From: Desmodus rotundus
Lineage: Eukaryota; Chordata; Mammalia; Chiroptera; Phyllostomidae
Direction: 5' to 3'
Assembly: GCF_022682495.2 (NCBI RefSeq)
Contig: NC_071398.1
Location: 32,739,426 to 32,803,425 of the forward strand
Length of the DNA stretch: 64,000 bases
This document shows, one piece after another, positions 1 to 16,539 of the stretch. The translations under genes and the position numbers were made by a program. The stretch's first letter is position 1, and each line of letters begins with the position of its first letter. The notes beneath the pieces were generated by a model that had not been told where the DNA came from, did no database searches, and saw only the letters and a list, made by a program, of their open reading frames with translations.

Positions 1-3576
<3,576 letters not shown>

Positions 3577-3622
3577 TTTCTCCTACCTGTGTTCCTCTCT
3601 CTTTCTCTTTTCCTTCCTTTCC

Positions 3623-4555
3623 TTAAAGCAGTCCCTTTAGCATCTCTTGCAGAGCTGGTTTGGTGGAAGTGTATTCTTTTAGACTTCTTTTGTCTGGGAA
3701 ACTCTTTAGTTGGCCTTCTATCTTGATTGAGAGCCTTGCTGGGTAAAGTAGTCTTGGTTGCAGGCCTCTGGTTCTCATTACTTGGAATATATTTTGCCAT
3801 TCTCTTCTGGCTTGGAGCGTTTCCATTGAGAAGTCAGTTGCTAACCTTATTGGGGCTCCCTTGTATGTTACTTCCTGTTTCTCCCTTGCTGCCTTGAAGA
3901 TCCTCTCTTTGTCTTGGAATTTTGCCATTTTAATTATGATGTGTCTTGCAGTGGGCCTCTTTGGGTTCCTCTTGCTTGGGACTCTCTGTGTTTCCTGGAT
4001 TTGGGTGACTTTTTCTCTCCTCAGATTAGGGAAATTTTCTGTCATTACTTTTTCAAACAGGTTTTCTATCCCTTGCTCTTCCTCTTCTCCTTCTGGTATT
4101 CCTATTATACGGATATTGTTACTTTTCATGTTGTCCTGCATTTCCCTTATTACCTCTTCATTTTTTCTGAGCCTCTTTTCCTTTTCTTGCTCTTTCTGGG
4201 TGTTTTCTTCTACTTTGTCCTCCAGCTCACTGAGCTGATCCTCTGCTTCATCAAGTCTGGTTTTCATTCCTTCTACTGTGTTCTTCAATTCAGAAATTGT
4301 ATTCTTCATTTCCTCTTGGCCCTTGTTGATAGTTTCTGTTTCCTTTTTCATGTTGATATAGTTTGCAGTGAGTTCATTGTAGTTTCCCTGTAGTTTCTGG
4401 TAGTTCTCTTTGAGCTCAGAGAGCTCAGTGAGCTTCCTGATGACCATTGCTTTGAACTCAGTATCTGATATTTGACTTGCCTCTTTTTCAGTTAGCATTC
4501 TTTCTGAGACTTCCTCCTTTCCTTTCATTTGGGAATTGTTTCTTTGTCTTCCCAT
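3623..4555 (-). CDS. L1-A ORF1 protein (RNA-binding chaperone), intact
   Basis: An uninterrupted 310-residue L1 ORF1 protein. In the family it trimerises, coats L1 RNA and acts as a nucleic-acid chaperone in cytoplasmic RNPs. Residues 1-45 form a basic leader (MGRQRNNSQMKGKEEVSER). About 45-140 are a heptad-rich coiled coil (ELSELKENYQKLQGN and following). About 145-235 form the RRM (NNIRIIGIPEGEEEEQGIENL to ARHIIIKMAKFQDKER). About 240-310 form the C-terminal domain ending in LQEMLKGLL. The start ATG is the first in frame after the 5'UTR, and the length matches the family (about 300-340). L1-B ORF1 carries a +1 frameshift, so this is the only intact ORF1 in the window. Confidence 0.92.
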   Translation of the reverse strand: MGRQRNNSQMKGKEEVSERMLTEKEASQISDTEFKAMVIRKLTELSELKENYQKLQGNYNELTANYINMKKETETINKGQEEMKNTISELKNTVEGMKTRLDEAEDQLSELEDKVEENTQKEQEKEKRLRKNEEVIREMQDNMKSNNIRIIGIPEGEEEEQGIENLFEKVMTENFPNLRREKVTQIQETQRVPSKRNPKRPTARHIIIKMAKFQDKERIFKAAREKQEVTYKGAPIRLATDFSMETLQARREWQNIFQVMRTRGLQPRLLYPARLSIKIEGQLKSFPDKRSLKEYTSTKPALQEMLKGLL

Positions 4556-6191
4556 TGTTTGTGAGACTCTTCTTGTTGGCCTCTGCTTCTTAAATTGCTC
4601 TATTCTGACTCCCTGGGTTTATGGTATGAACTTCTATGGTAGAATGCCAGTGGGATTCGGTGGTGCTGTCTCCTTAATCTCCTGTGCTCACTGGTCTTGC
4701 GCTGATGTTTATGGGTGTAACACAGTCTGACTCTGGTCTTTTCAGCACTCCAGGTTTTCTTGTCTCACCTGTGGGAAAAAGTGGAATGGGGGCAAAAAAA
4801 AAAAAAAGGGAAGGAGGGAAAAAGGGAATAGAAAAGGAAAGGAAGGAAGGAAGAAGGAATAGAGAGAGATAGGAGGCAAGATAAGAAGGAATTTTAACAA
4901 AAATTAAAGCAACAGAATAAATAAAAGAAGGCAGGAAGAAGGATTAAAAAAGGTAAAGGATGGAAGGAAGAAGGAATAAAAAAAGAAAGAAAGACAGAAA
5001 GGAAGAAGGAATTCAGGGGGAAAGGAGGAAAGAAAAAAAAAAAGTCTTCTGCTGGCTTTAAACTCGTCAGGTTAGTTCTGCTAGTAGTCCTGTCTGTGGA
5101 ACGGGAGGGGGTGGTTGGAAGGATTGGTTTCACTTTTCTCCCTTCCTGAGCCACACCCTTCGCTGTTGTTCAGCCTTCAGTCTAGTTCCTCCGGGTCCTT
5201 CTGCTCCCCACTAGGCCTTTAGTTCACCAGCTGTGCTGTCCTTGAGTTGCACCAATTAGGGGCAACTCACATTCCACCTTCTTGCTCTTTGCTGTCTTAG
5301 ATGCTAGGGGCTCTCGGTGCTGCTATGGGGTAGTTCAGCCCCCTACTGGGTCGAGTCTTTCTGGGGAATGCAGTCTCCCCTACCCCTGCAGCTCCCCTCT
5401 GCTGGGCGTTCTGCCTTCCTCCTAGAGAGGCAGTAGTCCCTGCAGGGCTCTGTGGGAAGGGGCTAGGTAGGAGTTTTTCAGAACCTGTGCTTTTAGGTGT
5501 GGTCGCCTGCAGGCAGCCAGGCCATTGATGGGGTTGTGCAGCCGATCCCCGCTTGGGATCTGTGCACAGGGGCAGCCAGCCAACTGATCTGATTGCACGC
5601 CCACCCAGGCGCTTTTTGTCTGTGCGCCCAGGCAGCCGGGCCACTTATTAGGGCGCGTGCCTACCAGGGGTTTCAGGTATGGGCCCCTAGTCCGCTAATT
5701 TGAGTGCGCGCCAGTCGAGCTTCAGGTGAGCGCCGGGGCTGCTTTTCTGCGTTCACAGTCCAGGGGCGGAGGGGGGAGGGGCGCCAGAGGCCCCGGCTGC
5801 TGCAGAGAGTTCTCTAACTAGCTACTCCGTGCCTCTATTTTCTTTTCCTTTTTGAGAAATTCTTCCTATTCAAGCCCCCCTGGTCCAAACAAGCAGCTGG
5901 CTGCTCCCACAGCCCAGCCTGGCTCTCTCCCAAGAATCCTGCAGCAGACCCTGCTCCCGGGCGGCGCTTCAGGCGCCCTGGTCCCCGCACTGGTCCCAGG
6001 GACCTTATTGTCCTTAAGCACTCTTCTTACTCTCTGATCTTTCAATGTCCTCTATCTTTGGTCTCCGATCTTCATATATGCTGGAATGCTGTTGGCTATT
6101 TACTCCGCTCCTCAGATCAGCTAGGTATTTCACTGGCACTGATGGGATGTGAACTCCGCTCCCACCTATCTCACCGCAGGTGGTCATCTTC
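4556..6191 (-). promoter_or_regulatory. L1-A 5'UTR / internal promoter
   Basis: GC- and CpG-rich leader preceding ORF1, about 1.6 kb, corresponding to the internal promoter of L1. In the sense direction the start carries an AAGATG-type motif resembling the YY1 site at the start of human L1, then a block with CAGCTGATCTGAGGAGC..GAGTAAATAG. The proximal part, next to ORF1, is a long purine/pyrimidine-biased tract. Promoter function is inferred from position and family knowledge. Confidence 0.7.
4795..5043. repeat. Purine-rich low-complexity tract (sense strand T/C-rich)
   Basis: Almost pure A/G on the plus strand, built from aaggaagg- and gaaggaat-like words, and lying in the L1-A 5'UTR. The same position in L1-B (39236-39533) is T/C-rich, so the tract belongs to this L1 family rather than being a random microsatellite. 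Confidence 0.85.
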
Positions 6192-6559
6192 TTTCATGTT
6201 CACTGGCAAGAGCAGAGGGAGTGGAAGCATGCTCTCCTGTTTCTCCTTATAAGGGCACTAATTCCATTCATGGCAACTACTAATAAGGTGTTGTGTGTTA
6301 AAGCAACCAAAAAAATCTTTTTATAGTGACTGAATTGGGAGATCTGAAAGACTGATGATGCCCTAGGCATCAGTCTAAAATGACTGAAGTAACCCTCAGG
6401 ACCTAATTACTTCCCAAAGGCCCCATCTCCTAATAACATTACATTGGAGGTTAAGCTTTTAACATAGGAATTTTGCGGAGAAATAAACATTCAATTCATA
6501 ACAACCCAGCTATAAGAATAGTTAAAATTTAAAAAAATATATAACTCCAACTGCTGTTA
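6192..6559. other. No gene seen
   Basis: Moderately AT-rich sequence between L1-A and an old L1 3' end. I see no open reading frame, splice structure or repeat that I can name. Confidence 0.5.
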
Positions 6560-7025
6560 AGTATACAGAGCATCAGGAGTGATTTCTCATTCATTTCTGA
6601 AGGGAATGCAAAATGGTAGAGCTACTTTGGAAGAGAGTTTACTGATTTCTTACAGAGCTATTAAATAGCAAGTCTTTGATCCAGCAATTAAATGGCAATT
6701 CTCAAAGAAGTCTTGAAGAATTAATATGTGCAAATGAATATTCTAAGTTTAAAAAGGTAGTATGAAAAGTCTGTATGATCCCATTTATATAAAATTCTGA
6801 AAAAAGCAAACTATAGAGAAATAAAACAGTTACTGATTGCCAAAGGTTTAAGGATTTTGGAGAGTTGAATACGCTGAAGCACAGGGGAATTTTTTAGAAT
6901 GGGGAAACTATTCTGCACTATGATAGTGGATACATGACCATATGCATTTGTCCAAATCCATAGGACATCACAGCACAAGTAGTGAATCTTAATGCATATA
7001 CACTTTTTAAAAAATCAATTAGGAG
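6560..7025 (+). mobile_element. Old L1 (L1M-type) 3'UTR fragment
   Basis: Contains the diagnostic order of ancient L1 3' ends: 'gatcccatttatataaaattctg', then a 'cagttactgattgccaaagg' block, then 'catttgtccaaatccatagga' and an A-rich end. It is strongly diverged and has no coding capacity. Confidence 0.6.
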
Positions 7026-7797
7026 ATTGACCTAAGAAATTTCAGGATGAAATTCAGATAGTGAAAAAAGAATATAACTATTAAAGATGTATGATAAATG
7101 TCACTGAAGAGCATGGAAGGTAAGGAAAAGCTGACAAATGTGTATCAATGCTGTACTTTAATTAATAAAATTGTTTTTCATCAGTGTATGGGTAAAAATT
7201 CTGAAGCCACTGTACATGTATATGGGTAAGAACAATGGATGGCAGTAGAAACCAGATTTCTCTGTCTTGGAGTAGGAGGTTCCAGAACAATAAGGGGGAA
7301 AGGCTAGAACGAACTGTGTGTTACTAAATTCAAGTCAGAGAAACCACAGAACTAATTTTTAGCTTAATATAACACACACACATACATACACTTATAAATA
7401 ATTATAGGTATGTATATGTACTTGAGATAGTATACACAAATATAAGTTCTAGCTCTGGTTGCTGAGAGGGCCTATAAGTAATGAAATCCCAGAAAAAAAT
7501 GAGCAATCCCTGAGCCCAGATCTTAGTTTCTAATAACATTCTACAGGGAAGGAACCAGGGCTCCTTGGAAAAATAGCTGAGTTTAGGGCTGGACAGGGAA
7601 TATATAAGACTGGAATACGTTGTTGTACCAGAAAGTAAGGAAATGCTCAAAAAATAAAATGATGGGAGTATGCCAAAGGGACACAGGAGCCAACTGAGAG
7701 AGTTCACAATGACCAAAACTAGAGTAATATGAGTAGTAGATAGATAGATACATGATAGATAGGTAGATAAGACAGTATTGAATTATAATCTGAAACA
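7026..7797. other. No gene seen; short CA and TAGA repeats
   Basis: AT-rich sequence with a short cacacacacatacatac run near 7370-7390 and a tagatagataga run near 7735-7770. Reading frames here are short and have no family resemblance. Confidence 0.5.
7735..7771. repeat. (TAGA)n microsatellite, imperfect
   Basis: Repeated tagatagatagat units with interruptions, immediately left of HAL1-1. Confidence 0.7.
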
Positions 7798-9816
7798 CTT
7801 CCAGCCAAGATGGAGGCATAGGTAGATTCGATTCGCCTCCTCACACAACCATAAGAAAGATAACAACCAATCTAAAAACAACAACCAGAACTGCCAGCAA
7901 ATCGAACTGTATGGCAATTCAACAACCAAGGCTGTAGAGAAGAAACATTCATCCAAGCAGGTAGGTAGGGTGGATAGTACATGGTGTGGCACGGTGAGGC
8001 AGTGGCAGGCAAGGCAACTGTGGTGGTGGCCTGCTGAACAGATGGCCCCACGTTAAAGTGCAATGGATGAAAACTGGGAGGGACAGCTGAGGAGCAGTTG
8101 ATCCCAGCCCCAAGCTAGACTGTGCAGCCCAGGGTTCCAGCAACGGGAGAATAAAGCCTCATAACTTCTGACTGTAAACCAGTGGGGACTGGCACAGCAG
8201 AAGAAACCACCAGTCTCAGGAGAGTCCATGTAAAGGGCCCACAGGGTCCTAGAATGTCTGCAAACCCACCCACTCTAGGAATCAGCACCAGAGCAGCAAC
8301 TTGAAGGGTGCCAAATGCTTATGGGAAGTCAGGGAAGAGACTGGAAATGGGGCAAGAATCAAGCAAGGTGCATTGTTCTCTCTCTGACCCCTCCCCCACA
8401 TATACTGCCACAAAGTGGCAACGTGGGCTGCCATGCCCAGGTGAATACCTAAGGCTCTACCCCTTACAATATACCAGGTGCACCAAGCGTGGGAATCAAA
8501 GCAGCTCTACCTAATGTGCAGAAACACAGGGAGGTTGCCAAAATGAAGAGACAGAGAGATAAGGCCCAAATGAAGAAATGGATCAAAACTCCACAAAAAG
8601 AACTAAGTGACACAGAAATAGCCAACCTATCAGATGCACAATTCAAGGCACTGGTTGGTGATCAGGATGCTCACAGAAATGATTCAGGGAAGCCACAAAA
8701 CCAAGGAAGAAGTGAAGGCTATATAAAGAGAAATATACAGGGAACCAACAGTGAACAGAAGGAAGCTGGGATTCAAATCAATGATTTGGAGCAGAAGGAA
8801 GAAAGAAACATTCAACCAGAACAAAGAAACAAGAATTTAAAAATATGAGGAGAGGCTTAGGAACCTCCGGGATAACTTTGAATGTTCCAACATCCCAATC
8901 ATAGGGGCGCCAGAGGAGAAAAGAAAGAGCAAGAAATTGAAAACTTATTTCAACAAATAATGAAGGAGAACTTCCCCAATCTGGCAAAGGAAATAGACTT
9001 CCAGGAAGTCCAGGAAGCTCAGAGAGTCCCAAAGAATTTGGACCCAAGGAAGCACACACCAAGGTACATCATAATTACATTACCCAAGATTGAAGATAAG
9101 GAGAGAATCTTAAAAGCAGCAAGAAAAACGGAGATAGTTACCTACAAAGGAGTGCCCATTAGACTATCAGCTAATTTCTAAAAACACAAAAACAAAAACA
9201 AAAAAACCCTGCAGGCAAGAAGGGGCTGGAAAGAAGTATTTGAAGTCATGAAAGGCAAGGACCTACACCCAAGATGACTCCATCCAGCAAAGCTATCATT
9301 TAGAATGGAAGGGCAGATAAAGTGCTTCCCAGATAAGGTCAAGTTAAAGGAGTTCATCATCACCCAGCCCTTATTATATAAAATGTTAAAGGGACTTATC
9401 TAAGAAAAAGAAAATTAAAAATATGAACAGTAAAATGACAACAAACTCACAACTATCAACAACTCAACCAAAAAAAAAAAAAAAAAAAACAACCCCTAAG
9501 CAAACAACTAGAACAGGAACAGAATCACAGAAATGGAGATCACATGAAGAGTTACCAGTGGGTAGGGGGAAAAATGGGGGGAAAGGTACAGAGAATAAGG
9601 AGCATAAATATTAGGTACAAAATAGACAGGGGGGAGGTTAAGAATAGTAAAGGAAATGAAGAAACCAAAGAACTTTTATATATACAACCCATGGACATGA
9701 TCTAAGGGGGTGGGGTGCTGGTGGGAGGGTGGGTGCAGGGCAAAAGGGAATAAAGGGGAGAAAAAATGGGACAACTGTAATAGCATAGTCAACAAAATAT
9801 ATATATATTTTTAAAG
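7798..9816 (+). mobile_element. HAL1-1: half-L1 element (ORF1-only retrotransposon)
   Basis: About 2.0 kb, starting with CTTCCAGCCAAGATGGAGGCATAGGTAG and ending in an A/T tail after 'gacaactgtaatagcatagtcaac'. It holds one reading-frame relic resembling L1 ORF1 (8570-9403) followed directly by a 3'UTR of about 400 bases. There is no endonuclease or reverse transcriptase. The same layout recurs in four other copies here, so ORF2 absence is a property of the family and not a deletion of this copy. ORF1 is broken by a frameshift near 8850 and by an A-rich expansion at 9179-9210. It abuts the hAT relic on its right. No convincing target-site duplication was found. Confidence 0.85.
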
Positions 9817-11590
<1,774 letters not shown>

Positions 11591-11644
11591 TGCAAACCCT
11601 GTGCAATAGTTGTGTGTCTGTTTTTCTGCAGCAACATGTGGTTT

Positions 11645-13055
11645 TTAAAAATTAATTATTGTCTTATTGTTGTTCAACTACAGTGGTCCCACCTTTTTCC
11701 CCATTACACTCCATGCCCCACTCATCCCCTCTGTTCCAATAGTCAATGCCCACCCCACTGTCCATGCCCAAGAGTCCTCCATTAATGTTCCATGACTTGC
11801 TCCTTCCTTCTCTTTATCTGCTATGCCCCTCCAAATGCCACTCTGGTCACTGTCAGTTTGTTCTTTATTTCCATATCTCTGGATATACTTTGCTTGCTTT
11901 TTTAACTTGTTGATTATGTTCCACTTATAGGTGAGATCCTATGGTATCTGTCTTTCACCTCCTGGCTTATTACACTTAGCATAATAATCCCCAGTTCCAC
12001 TCATGCTGTTGCAAAGAGTAGGAGCTCCTTTCTTTTTCCACTATGTAGTATTCCATTGTGTAAATGTACCACGGCATTTTGATCCACTGATTTACTGATC
12101 AGCAATTAGGCTGTTTCCAGCACTTGGCTATTGTTAATTAGTGCTGCTACGAAGACTGGGGTGCGTAGGTTCTTCTGAACTGGTGTTTCAGGATAATTAG
12201 GGTATAATCCCATCAGTGGAATTGCCAGATAGAAAGGCAGTTCCAGTTTTAGATTTCTAAGAAAATTAGTATGTTTTCCAAAGTGGCTTCACTAGTCTGC
12301 ATTCCCACCAACAGTGTACTAGGGTTCCCCTTTTTCCCTGGTTTTCAGTGGTTTTGGCCATGGTCGCCTGCAGGCAGCCAGGCCGTTGATCGGGTTGTGT
12401 GGCCGATCTCCTCTTTGGACTTCGGTTGGTTGCTGATCCCCTGCTTTGGGTCTGTGTGCGGGGGCAGCCAGCCACTGATCCGGTTGCGTGCCCACCCGGG
12501 AGCTTTTTGTCTGTGCACCCAGGCAGCCGGGCCGCTTATCAGGGCTCGTGCTCACCCGGGGTTTCAGGTGTGGGCCCCTAGTCCGCTAATTTGAGTGCGC
12601 GCCAGCCGGGCTTCAGGTGAGCGCCGGGGCTGCTTTTCTGCGTTCACAGTCCAGGGGCGGAGCGGGGAGGGGTACCAGAGGCCGCGGCTATTGCCGAGAG
12701 TTCTCTTAACTAGCTACTACATGCCTCTATTTTCTTTTCCTTTTTGAGAAATTCTTCCTATTCAAGCCCCCCTGGTCCAAACAAGCAGCTGGCTGCTCCC
12801 ACAGCCCAGCCTGGCTCTCTCCCAAGAATCCTGCAGCAGACCCTACGCCCAGGTCCCGCGCGGGTCCCAGGGATCTTATTGTCCTTAAGCACTCTTCTTA
12901 CCATCTGATCTTTCAATGTCCTCTATCTTTGGTCTCCGATCTTCATATATGCTGGAATACTGTTGGCTGTTCGCTCTGCTCCTCAGATCAGCTAGGTATT
13001 TCACTGGCGTTGAGGGGAAGTGGACTCTGCTCCCACCTATCTCGCCTCCATCTTC
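11645..13055 (-). mobile_element. L1 with internal deletion: 5'UTR joined to ORF2 end and 3'UTR
   Basis: Read on the minus strand it begins with AAGATGGAGGCGAGATAGGTGGG (about 13055), runs through about 700 bases of L1 5'UTR closely matching L1-A 6191-5500, then at about 12340-12350 jumps to the last part of ORF2 (sense 'aaaaggggaaccctag', 12340-12140) and continues into the 3'UTR and A-rich tail at about 11645. ORF1 and most of ORF2 are absent. The 5' portion is much less diverged from L1-A than the 3' portion, so either the 3' part comes from another subfamily or two events are superposed. Confidence 0.7.
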
Positions 13056-13188
13056 AAAAACCAAATACTTATATTTTAAATGTCTTTAAAATGTTATTAT
13101 ATGTCTTTAATGTCTTTAAATGTTATTATAAAATTCAAGGACCTAGTTTTCAAATGTAGATTAATTTGTCCTTGAAATATCTACATTC
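13056..13188. repeat. Short imperfect tandem repeat, 'atgtctttaaa..tgttattat'
   Basis: Between two retroelements, 'aatgtctttaaaatgttattat' is followed by a close second copy and a partial third (13079-13130). Confidence 0.55.
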
Positions 13189-15112
13189 TTTTTTAAAATA
13201 TATTTTATTGATTATGCTATTACAGTTGTCCCATTTCCCCCTTTATTCCCCTCCACCCTGCACACCCCCTCTCACCCACATTCCCCCACTTTACTTCATG
13301 TCCATGAAACATATATATAAGCTCTTTGGCTTCTCCATTTCCTATACTATTCGTAACCTCCCCCCATCTATGTTGTACCTAACATTTATTCTATTTATTC
13401 TCTGTACCTTTCCCCCACTCTCTCCTCCCCACTCCCCTGCTGATAACCCTCAATGTGATCTCCATTTCTGATTCTGTTCCTGTTCTAGTTGTTTGCTTAG
13501 TTTGTTTGTTTTTGTATTTTTAGGTTCAGTTGTTGATAGTTGTGAGTTTGTTGTCATTTTACTGTTCGTATTTTTGATCTTCTTTTTCTTAATAACTCCT
13601 TTTCACATTCCATATAAGGGCTTGGTGATGATGAGCTGCTTTACCTTGACCTTATCTGGGAAGCACTTTATCTGCCCTCCCATTCTAAATGCTGGATAGA
13701 ATTATCTTGGATATAAGTCCTTACCTTTCATGACTTCAAATACTGCTTTCCAGACCCTTCTTGCCTGCCTGGTTTCTTTTGAGAAACCAGCTGATAGTGT
13801 CATGGGAACTCCTTTGTAGGCAATTCTCTCCTTTTCTCTTGCTACTTTTAAGATTATCTCTTTATCTTTGATCTTGGATAATGTAATTATGATGTGCCTT
13901 GGTGTGTGCTTCCTTGGGTCCAAATTCTTTGGGACTCTCTGAGCTTCCTGGACTTCCTGGAAGTCTATTTCCTTTGCCAGATTGGGGAAGTTCTCCTTCA
14001 TTATTTGTTCAAATACTTTTTCAATTTCTTGCTCTTCTTCTTCTCCTTCTGGCACCCCTATGATTCAGATGTTGGAACATTTAAAGGTGTCCTGGCAGTT
14101 CCTAAGCCTCTCCTCATTTTTTTTTAAGTTCCTGTTTCTTCATTCTGCTCTGGTTGAATGTTTCTTTCTTCCTTCTGGTCCACATGCTGATTTGAGTCCT
14201 GGTTTCCTTCCCATTACTGTTGGTTCCCTGTACATTTTCCCTTATTTCACTTAGCATAGCCATCACTTTTTCATCTAAATTGCGACCATATTCAACCAAT
14301 TCTGTGAGCATCCTGATTACCAGTGTTTTGAACTGTGTATCTGATAGGTTCGCTATCTCTTCACCACTTAGTTGTATTTTTTCTGGAGCTTTGATGTGTT
14401 CTTTCATTTGGGCCTTTTTTTGAGGGGGGGGTGCGGGTCTTAGCACATCTGTTAGGTAGTAAGGGGCAGAGCCTTAGTTGTTCACCAGGGTGGGGCAACC
14501 CACGTTGCTGTGTTGTGATGCTGTATGTGGGGGAGGGTCTGAGAGGGAAAAATGCCACTTGCTCCTCTCTCTGCCGGTTTTCAGTCTCTTCTCATGCTGC
14601 CCACAATCAAATTGGGCCCTTCTGGTGCTGATTCCCAGGTGGGTGGGCTTGTGTACATTCTAGGACCCTGTTGGTGGTCTCTCCAGTGAACTCTCCTGTG
14701 AGGCTGGGAGTTTCTCCTGCTGCTGCCTGAACCACACAGGTTTTTTCAGTGAGAGGTTTGAGGCTTTATTTCCCACACTGAACTTTGGGTTGTGCGGTCT
14801 GTCTCACTCCCCCATTGTTCCTCCCAGTTATCTGCACGTGAATGTGGGACCACCCAATCTGCAATCTGCCACCTCGCCAGTCCACCAGCTGCTGCCTTGC
14901 CCACCCCTGTCCTCTCCACCCGGCTGCCTGTCTCCACCCCTCCTACTGGTTTGGATGAATGTTTCTTCTTTAACTCCTTGGTTGTCAGACTTCCATACGG
15001 TTCAATTTTCTGTGAGCTCTGGTTGTTTTTGTTTTTAAATTTGTTGTTGTCCTTCATTTGGTTGTGAGAGGAGGCATAGTGTGTCTACCTACACCTCCAT
15101 CTTGGCCGGAAG
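13189..15112 (-). mobile_element. HAL1-2: half-L1 element
   Basis: Minus-strand copy of the HAL1 family, about 1.92 kb. The sense 5' end is CTTCCGGCCAAGATGGAGG at 15112 and the sense 3' end is at 13189 in T/A-rich sequence. The ORF1 relic spans about 14420-13600: an N-terminal part (EEIANLSDTQFKTLVIRML) and, after a break near 14110, the RRM and C-terminal part (KENFPNLAKEIDFQEVQEAQ; HIIITLSKIKDKE). It shares the UTR plan of HAL1-1 and lacks ORF2. A second HAL1 5' end sits immediately upstream. Confidence 0.85.
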
Positions 15113-15206
15113 TGGTTGTTTATTAATTTTAAATTGGTTATTTTTCTCCTTTTGGTTGTGTGAGGAAACGAAGGGTTTCTACCTATGCCTCCATCTTGGC
15201 CAGAAC
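15113..15206 (-). mobile_element. Extra HAL1 5'-end segment fused to HAL1-2
   Basis: In the sense direction this reads GGCCAAGATGGAGGCATAGG then 'cctcacacaaccaaaagga' and 'ataaacaacca', i.e. HAL1 positions 1 to about 92, followed without gap by position 1 of HAL1-2. The rest of this extra element is absent on the far side of HAL1-2. Confidence 0.75.
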
Positions 15207-15269
15207 TCTCTTTGTTATTTTTAAAATATGAACCCCATAGTGAAAATTATACAAAAAGATATATTCAGA

Positions 15270-15480
15270 AAAGTGTCACTCCCCCTATCTTTAGTACTAA
15301 AATTCCCTGTATATTTGGATCTATTTATAGACTTCCCACTGGTCTTTTTATGCATGAGTGCCACATCATTTTGATTATTGGGACCTTTTAGTATTTTCAA
15401 ATACCTGGTAGGTCTAGTATTCCTTTGTGGCTTTTCTTTTTCAGTGTTAGCCTGGTTATTATTATGTAAAACCTGTATTG
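15270..15480 (-). mobile_element. Old L1 ORF2 fragment
   Basis: The plus-strand text 'gtgccacatcattttgattattgg' and the surrounding T-rich sequence are the reverse complement of the ORF2 region encoding the conserved 'WHKNR' neighbourhood in L1s. Strongly diverged. Confidence 0.5.
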
Positions 15481-15689
15481 TCACCACTATGGATGAAATG
15501 ACTGACTGAATTGTTCCCCTCCAGGACTTTTCCTTCCCACTATCTTAGCCCTCATCAGTATCTGATGTTTTCTTAGTTAGGTACTCACTGGTTGTCTGCT
15601 CTCCAGATGTTCCTGAAGATTGGGGATTTTAATATTCACTAGCATACTGTTGAAGGCTAGAGTATTCTGTGGCACACTGTAGGTATGCA

Positions 15690-16535
15690 TTATGCAAAAG
15701 TCCTTTGTACGCATTTTTTTTCATTAGCTATTTTGTTGGGTATATAGTGTATCTATTTTATTGATAATTAACGAACTTTTGCACCGTTTGACATCTCTTT
15801 TGGCCATCTGAATATCCTTTATTAAAGATGGTTATTTGAGGTTTTTCTGAATTTCCTATTTGGTTGTCATTTATTGATGTGCAGGCATTGTGGATAAGTC
15901 CTTGGTCAAATATATACATATATATCTTGGATATATTTTCCCACTCTGTGGCTTTGCTTTTCACCTTTTAAATGGCATTTAAAAATATATTTTATTTGAT
16001 TTTAGACAGAGGGGAAATTAGAGAGGGAGAGAAACACTGATACTGAGAGAAACATTAATAGGTTGCTTCTCACACACCCCCAACCTGGAACCTAAATTGA
16101 ACCGGTGACCTTGCAGTTTGTGGGATAATGCTCAACCCACTTCATCATACTATTCAGGGATTAAATGAGGTCTTTAATATAGTAAAACACCATTTTTCCC
16201 CCATATGGTTGGTGCTTTTAGTGTTCTGTTTAAGAAATTGTTGCTCCTTTCAGGCTAGAAAGATAGTCTGTTTTCTTCTAAAGCCTATATCTTTTATACT
16301 TTGATCACTAACGTATCTGGAATTTGAGTGTAATTGAGGTAAGAGCCAAGATTCGTTTGTCAATATGGATATGCAACTGATTCAGCGCTAATTATTGAAA
16401 AGACCACCATTTCCCAAAAACACTGAAGAAGTACTTTTGTCATGAGTCTAATGACCACATACATATAGGTCTATTGCAGGGCTCTTTATTTTGTTTCATT
16501 GGTCTATCTGTTCATTCTTGCAGCAATAATATACT
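15690..16535 (-). mobile_element. Old L1 ORF2 C-terminal fragment, split by a SINE
   Basis: Reverse-complement L1 ORF2 landmarks are present: 'aagtcctttgtacgcattttt' at 15700, 'ggataagtccttggtcaaatatat' at 15895, 'ttttcccactctgtggctttg' at 15938, and 'gggctctttattttgtttcattggtctat' at 16480. A VES-type SINE interrupts it at about 15975-16165. No open frame remains. Confidence 0.6.
15975..16165 (-). mobile_element. VES-type bat SINE
   Basis: Reverse-oriented tRNA-derived SINE. It has the T/A tail at 15975, 'gagagggagagaaacactgat' and then degraded A/B boxes ('gaaccggtgaccttgcag', 'gataatgctcaaccca'). Old and diverged. Confidence 0.7.
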
Positions 16536-16539
16536 TCCT

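Noticed and set aside
5852..6037. Antisense frames at the same place in the L1-A and L1-B 5'UTRs (also 37784-38299), reminiscent of primate L1 ORF0
   Set aside because: Both begin at a TTG, not an ATG, and have no in-frame Met within the L1. The resemblance between them only reflects homologous UTR sequence.
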